From: Casuarina equisetifolia
Lineage: Eukaryota; Streptophyta; Magnoliopsida; Fagales; Casuarinaceae
Direction: 5' to 3'
Assembly (NCBI GenBank): GCA_028551475.1
Contig: CM052359.1
Location: forward strand, 1,074,001 to 1,138,000
Length of the DNA stretch: 64,000 nucleotides
A model generated the notes under the pieces. The model was not told where the DNA came from, did not search any database, and saw only the letters and a list, made by a program, of their open reading frames with translations. The position numbers and the translations under genes are program-made. Shown one piece after another: positions 58,736-64,000 of this stretch; within the stretch, counting starts at the first letter, position 1, and each line of letters starts with the position of its first letter.

Positions 58736-60060
58736 GGACGGCTCCATTCATGTACTACAGAAAATTAGGCCCAAACAACTATAAAGAGAGCATGTCACCG
58801 AACGCAGCGTTCAGCCTATCAACAACTGATGTTAAGTAAAATAATTAAAATGATGAGAAAACTTGTTATTTTAATATTGTGTTTTGGAATTTTGCGGTCT
58901 GTTCTTGAAAGAAAAAATAATTGATATGAGTCAAGCAGCTTGGTAGACGTACACTGATATTTAAGCTTAATCTTTGGTTTATTCTTCGCAACCAAACAAA
59001 ACGTAGAGAGGGAACCAACCGGATAAAAATCGTTTTTTTTTATTACATAATCCAATCAATTTGATTATTCATCATTCAGGCAGATTTCTGTTTTTTTCTT
59101 AAGGATTCTTTCTAAAAGTGATGCCCATGTCGATTATAAATAAATATACTTTAAAATAGCATCCCAATAGAAATCCATGTAACGAATTGGCAATAGTCAA
59201 AAGAAAAAAACGTTATCATGTTTTTATAAGATTATGAGAAAATGTCAACTAATTGGTAGGAGGTAGGTCGGTTTCTTTAGTGTTTCTCAAAAAGTTAGTC
59301 TCAACAATCATTATTAATTCATCATCAGCAGGAAAAAATAATTATTGATTGTTCATAACCTAAGTACTTAGTAAACATCTTGTATCTCTAAACCCTTTTT
59401 TTAAAAAAACAAATATAATGAAAAGAAAAGAAGAAAATACATTATAACATTAAGGTATTGAATATTACATTGCTAGGAGTAAAGATTATGCCTTGTCTTT
59501 TATTTAATTTTAAATAAAATTCTTAGTTCATGCTCACTTAATTTAAAAAGAAAAACAAAGATTAAGCTTAGTTACACAGGATTGAGATTTTGTTATTTAT
59601 AGAACAAAATTACTCAATTAATGCTAGTATTTCATCTATAAATATATGCATTGATGCTTTATAATCAAATAAAGAAGGTAGGAATATATTTTTATTGATT
59701 TTTTGAACAAAAATATGTTAAGATATTTTAAAAAATAGGTAATACTTATCCATTAACCTTTTACCATGAGTGTAAATATTTTCTTTTATTCAGAGTAATA
59801 AATACTTGTACAAGACAAATGTAGGGTAAATAGAAAGGAGAAATACGTGGCGCCGTTAGAGGAATAGGAAAGCTGGTTCTTTTAAAGGAAAGCAACGCAC
59901 AACCCTAACGGCGGTCCAATCAGAGGCTTAGCGGAGTACCAATTCTCTCGCTCAGCCGTCAAGGGTGTTTCTGTAATTATGGACTAGAGGGAGGGGCTAT
60001 TTGGTAATTAAGGTTATTAAAACCTGAGAGTATTCTATGGGATTTCCAAAGGCAAAAGCA
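58736..60060. other. Intergenic and LARP1 promoter region
   Basis: AT-rich without a gene. Toward the right the base composition rises (59845-59960), with an accctaacggcgg element near 59905, probably within the LARP1 promoter. Confidence 0.45.
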
Positions 60061-60071
60061 ACAAAGCAAGG

Positions 60072-60316
60072 AAGAGAGAGAGAGAGAGAGAGAGACAAAG
60101 GGGGTAAGGAGAGAGAGTTTGAGCCACCGCTCGCCTCCGATACCGATCGCCGATATCTTTCTCTGCATTACTAAAGCTCTGAATCAGGGTTGTGCCGGTG
60201 CTCTCTCTCAAGCTAGCGGGAATTTTTTGATTGATATTTCTCATTTGGCGTTCGTTGAATCCGCGTCGATCAACTCGTCGACTCCTTCCCACACACACAC
60301 ACTTTCAAAAACCCTA
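60072..60316 (+). promoter_or_regulatory. LARP1 5' leader: GA tract and telo-box
   Basis: A GA microsatellite (60072-60095) and a CA tract (60290-60301) precede AAACCCTA (60309-60316), only eight bases before the start codon. GA tracts and telo-boxes are common in 5' regions of plant translation-related genes. Confidence 0.5.
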
Positions 60317-60324
60317 AATTTGTG

Positions 60325-63300
60325 ATGACTACGAGCGGTATTGCTAACAACGTCAATTCGGCCCTCTCGGCGACTGCGACGGCGACGGCGAATCAATCGC
60401 CGCGTCACTCGGGGGGCGATAACAGCATCGGGAGCCCGCAATCGCGCCGCGGTGCCAGGGCGGCGGCATCTCCGGCGTCGTGGACTCATGTCGTGCGCGG
60501 AGAACCTGAGCCGATCGCGGCCGCTCCGTCGTCGCCCCCCAATACGACATCGCGGTCGCCGTCCGCGTCACCGACTGCTGCGATTGAGCCGAGTGTGGCT
60601 TTGGTTGTGGCGGAGGAGGGGACGGCGGAGGGCTCGGAGAATGGAGCCAACGGCAATGCGGGGAAGAGGCCCGTCTGGAACAAGCCGTCGAATGGGCCGG
60701 GCCCGGAGGTTGGCCCGGTCATGGGTGGTGCCGTCTCATGGCCTGCTCTGTCGGAGTCCACTAGGGCTTCGGCGAAATCTTCGGAATCGTTGAAAGGTTT
60801 ATCCGATATGGGATCACCTGTCGCTGTATCCCAGGTTTGGTTTGTAAAATTCTTGTAGTATTTTGCTTTCTTTGTTTTGTAGCTGGGAATCAGGGTGTGT
60901 TTTGTTCATAACTCATCGTCACATTCCAATCAGCTGAGATTATTGCATATTGAAATCAGCCTAATAGAATTTGAACACAATGACTTAGGAAATTTATGAA
61001 AGGGAAAAGGACAACAAACTTCTAAATATAGTGAGCCTCGATTGCACGAGCATACTGCTAGCATCTCGTAAATTTATTCACTTTGAGTTACGCAAATGTA
61101 CGATTCATTTTCGAAGAGCTTTTTGTAAAACCTGTTACCTCGAAGAAAAAAGTGTGAGATTGAACCTTTTTTTAATTGATTTTCACCATTTTTTTCAGGG
61201 ACGGAATTGATAGTGAATTTCCTTCTGGGTGTGTTTTTGTTCATTGGCTTGATATACTTTTCCTTCCTGCATCCTTAATGTTGGGCTATGTTGTTTTGTG
61301 GTCTGTAGGGGACAGGAACAGTATCTTCATCATCACAGAAACAGAACAGCAATAATGGGAATCCTAATTCAACATCAACGCATAATCCACCTAACCGGCA
61401 GAGGCCAGTGAAGCGTAATAATGCAAGCATGCCGTCTAATGGTGGCCTCCATCCCCAGCATGGAGCTCCAGCAGGTCTGGCAGCTGAGATGGCTCCAAAT
61501 AACCCTTCACCAAAGGACCATATGCAAAGGAGTGGATTTGGGTCGCAATCTCATAGTAGTAATGATCATCCACCACAGCGTAGCACATTTAGGAATCGCA
61601 ATGGTGGATCACATCCACGTGGAGATGGTTCTCACAATCACGGTTATGGAGGTAGGCGTGACCAAGACCGTGGAAATCAGGATTGGAATGCTTATCGGAA
61701 TTTCTCTGGTAGAGACACCCACATGCAGTCACAGAGGGTTGTGCCTAGGCTTATGAGGCCTCCACCACCCCCACCAAACTCTGCTCCTTTTATTCACCAA
61801 CCCGTGAGGCCTTATCCCAATCCCATGTCTTTCCCTGGTAAGCTGTATTAATATTCAAGTTTCACGCTTTTAGTGTGTGGGCTTGCTCTAAGGCAACTAT
61901 CCATTCTGCAGAACTGCCGCAGCCAGTGTTATATGTAACTCAACATCCCGAAATGAGAGGCATGTATGTTGCTCCAATGCCGCCTCCCGCAGTTTTTTTC
62001 CCTCCTTCAGATCAGTTGCATACTAAGATAGTTAATCAGATAGATTATTATTTCAGGTATTCTATTTGCTTTTCTGTAATGGGCAATATAATTGATTGAG
62101 TATTTTTCCTTTATTGTCACGGTCAATTTATTCTGATGTTGGATTTTTAACTTGGTTGCTCTTGATGTGCAATTACTGCAGTAATGAGAATTTAATTAAA
62201 GATATATACTTGCGGAAGAACATGGATGAGCAGGGCTGGGTTCATATTGAGTTGATTGCAGGCTTCAACAAAGTGAGTTTTGCAGGGATGTTTGAATGGC
62301 TTTGCTTATACAATGATGATCTGGTATTCTGTGTTTACTGCTTGTTATTTAAGTTTTTTTTTTTTATTCTATTTAACATTTTCAACCCACACACTCTTTA
62401 GTCATGCACCTAAACAGTCCTGGTAGTTTTGGGTGATATGTTAGGTTTTATCAAATTCTGCAATTGTTGTCAGTTGAGGATTTTGAGTAATCAATAATGG
62501 ATGATTAAAAGATGTGTTCGGGAACTACTAGAAGTGGTTTTTGTTTGGAGTATGTGGTGCAGGTATTTGCATCAAGTTACTGTTTTTATTTTAACATACA
62601 GTAATTGCTTTTTTCACATTACCTAATTAATTGAATGCAAAAGTTTTTTTGTTGGCCAGTTAGTGATTGCTAAAATAGTTTATTTTGATGCTAGTTTCTG
62701 GAAAACTTTCCCTTTTCCTTATAATATATGTTTAAAGTTAATAGATTTTTCAATCAAGATTTAGCCTGTACTTTTTGATAAATAGCTGTGTGGAGAGATT
62801 TGGTAAATGGTTGAAGTGTGACAGAACTAATGACCTCATGTTTAAGTTGTTTTTTTGTGCTTTTGTATTCTTTATTCTGAACTCGGCCTTCCCACATAAC
62901 TTACTTCATACTCCTGGTTGTTGATCTCTTGAACATATTTCTGTTCTTTGATTTATAATTTATTCTGCTTTGGTGAAGGTCAAAGTATTGAGCCATTTTA
63001 TGGTAAAATCAGCTCCGGAGTTTTAGTGACTGTTATCCTACTCTAATGTAGAAAATTGTGTGATTAGGTTGGAAGTTAAGTCTTCTTTGTTCAAATAGAC
63101 AACTTCATATGTTTGCTCAGGAATCCTTCATCTATATTGGCCTCTAAACGGCTTGTTGCATTGTAGGCAACCTAGTGCTGTAACCCTCCTTTTTTTGCGC
63201 CTTTGTCCACTAGTTGAATAATGTTTCATGCCTTTGCTCAGATGTGCTAACAATTTTGGATGAAATTGTAGGTTTCCTTTCACCAAACCCAAGTTTAAAT

Positions 63301-64000
63301 TTCAAATGCTCCCACTTGCTGTGAATAATCTGCTGTGCTTATCCTAGTCCGGGGATAGTGTAACTGTAAACATATATAAAAAATGGAGGTCGATTTTGTA
63401 ATGCACCGACTTATCCATGTTTTGGACTTTCGACTCCTGCTAATTTGAATTAGAATATAAAAAGACCTATGGTTAATCTCTTCAATGCTCCTTTTACTTG
63501 TAGGTCCACTTGTAAATTTTTATTTATTTATTTTTTATGTTACCTATTTATATTGGAGTTTGTTCCACCAGCGCATGATTAACTTCTTTTTTTTACCTAT
63601 TTATATGGAGATTTTGTTTTAGTTCGCTTTGTGGACCATTCAAGTTTCCTGAAGGGATTGGTTGGCCCTTCATATTATTTCTGCACATGCAGTAGTCTTT
63701 CTGGAGTTACTCAATAACAGCGGCAATGAAGAGTGGTTTCATACTTTCTTTGTCTCTTTTAGGTTTTGCTGTTTTACCGACTCATTACGGGTGGTAAACA
63801 AACTTGCCAAAACTACTTTATCTGGAGCTTTCTTTAGTTTCGGGGTGGTGGTTGACGGCAACAACATATGTGATGAATTGTCCCTTGAAAGTATCTCCTG
63901 CTGAAGTGCCGTATATAATATTAAAAATGTCATTACTTTAGTGGGGAAAAACATGATTTTTCTCCCATTTATTGCATCGTTATTTTTTTGGTTCCCTAAG
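60325..64000 (+). CDS. LARP1: La-related protein 1 (LARP1-type), 5' part
   Basis: Exons 60325-60834, 61309-61837, 61912-62056 and 62182-62272 join in phase to 425 codons and stop mid-domain at an open GT donor, so the gene continues beyond the window. LARP1 proteins bind RNA and control stability and translation of mRNAs, in plants including heat-induced decay with XRN4. The N-terminus is low-complexity Ser/Ala/Pro-rich with SWTHVVRGEP and KRPVWNKPSNGP, as in plant LARP1. Exon 2 is a disordered Asn/Gly/Arg/His-rich region ending in PRLMRPPPPPPNSAPF. Exon 3 has YVAPMPPPAVFFPPSDQLH and opens the La winged-helix motif (TKIVNQIDYYFSNENLIKD, about residues 383-401), continuing through MDEQGWVHIELIAGFNK. 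No further exon is recognised in 62273-64000, so intron 4 is at least 1.7 kb. ATG 60325 is the first in frame after the telo-box. Confidence 0.9.

Noticed and set aside
60341-60793. 150-codon Arg-rich frame over LARP1 exon 1
   Set aside because: It is a GC-rich out-of-frame shadow of the real LARP1 exon; the other frame carries family motifs and splices in phase.
62980-63030. Candidate fifth LARP1 exon beginning after ggtgaag at about 62981
   Set aside because: It would keep phase for only 15 codons before a TAG and does not read like the conserved end of the La motif.
1-64000. CRISPR array, operon or prophage-like system
   Set aside because: No spacer-repeat arrays, Shine-Dalgarno-led gene runs or phage genes; the window is plant nuclear DNA with spliced genes.

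Overview
The window is nuclear DNA of a flowering plant, most likely a woody eudicot. The evidence is AT-rich intergenic DNA, GT-AG introns, Ty1/Copia and Ty3/Gypsy LTR elements, LINE and SINE debris, and typical plant gene families (DC1 zinc-finger protein, APF1-type aspartic protease, class III peroxidase, plant LARP1). I could not name the species. No bacterial, phage or CRISPR features are present, and I found no clearly new biological system. The noteworthy content is genome dynamics: nested transposons, a decaying tandem gene array, and lineage-specific insertions that can be dated against sister copies.

Layout. (1) 1-5813: a minus-strand, gag-only Ty3/Gypsy element with LTRs of about 1.6 kb, a PBS matching tRNA-Asp and a duplicated polypurine tract; its left LTR runs off the window. 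(2) 5820-13182: a minus-strand DC1 (C1-like zinc finger) pseudogene, cut inside one zinc motif by a 5.25-kb Copia element (6285-11538) and abutted at its 3' end by the Gypsy element. (3) 13183-15594: degenerate repeats, a SINE remnant and a short LINE with a perfect 15-bp target duplication. (4) 15595-38204: a direct tandem array of three APF1-like aspartic protease loci. The middle copy (25978-32083, 10 exons, 518 aa) is intact. The left copy has lost its start codon, gained a nonsense codon and lost a splice donor. The right copy lacks promoter and exon 1 and has both catalytic aspartates replaced. A U2 snRNA-like sequence and a LINE tail sit in introns of the middle copy.

(5) 39598-45347, minus: the seven-exon ESF1 ribosome-biogenesis gene (737 aa), with telo-box and TGGGCC elements upstream. 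(6) 49184-50693, plus: a four-exon class III peroxidase close to Arabidopsis peroxidase 64 (316 aa). (7) 53273-55928, plus: a five-exon universal-stress-protein-like gene (219 aa) with a plausible plastid transit peptide. (8) 55929-60300: intergenic DNA with a broken unidentified reading frame and a roughly 90-bp minisatellite. (9) 60325 to the right edge: the 5' part of a LARP1-type La-related protein gene (425 codons seen, four exons, 3' end outside).

Exon models were joined by hand from GT-AG sites, phase continuity and family resemblance; no alignment or database search was run. The housekeeping genes (ESF1, peroxidase, USP, LARP) look independent of one another and form no cluster with a shared pathway.
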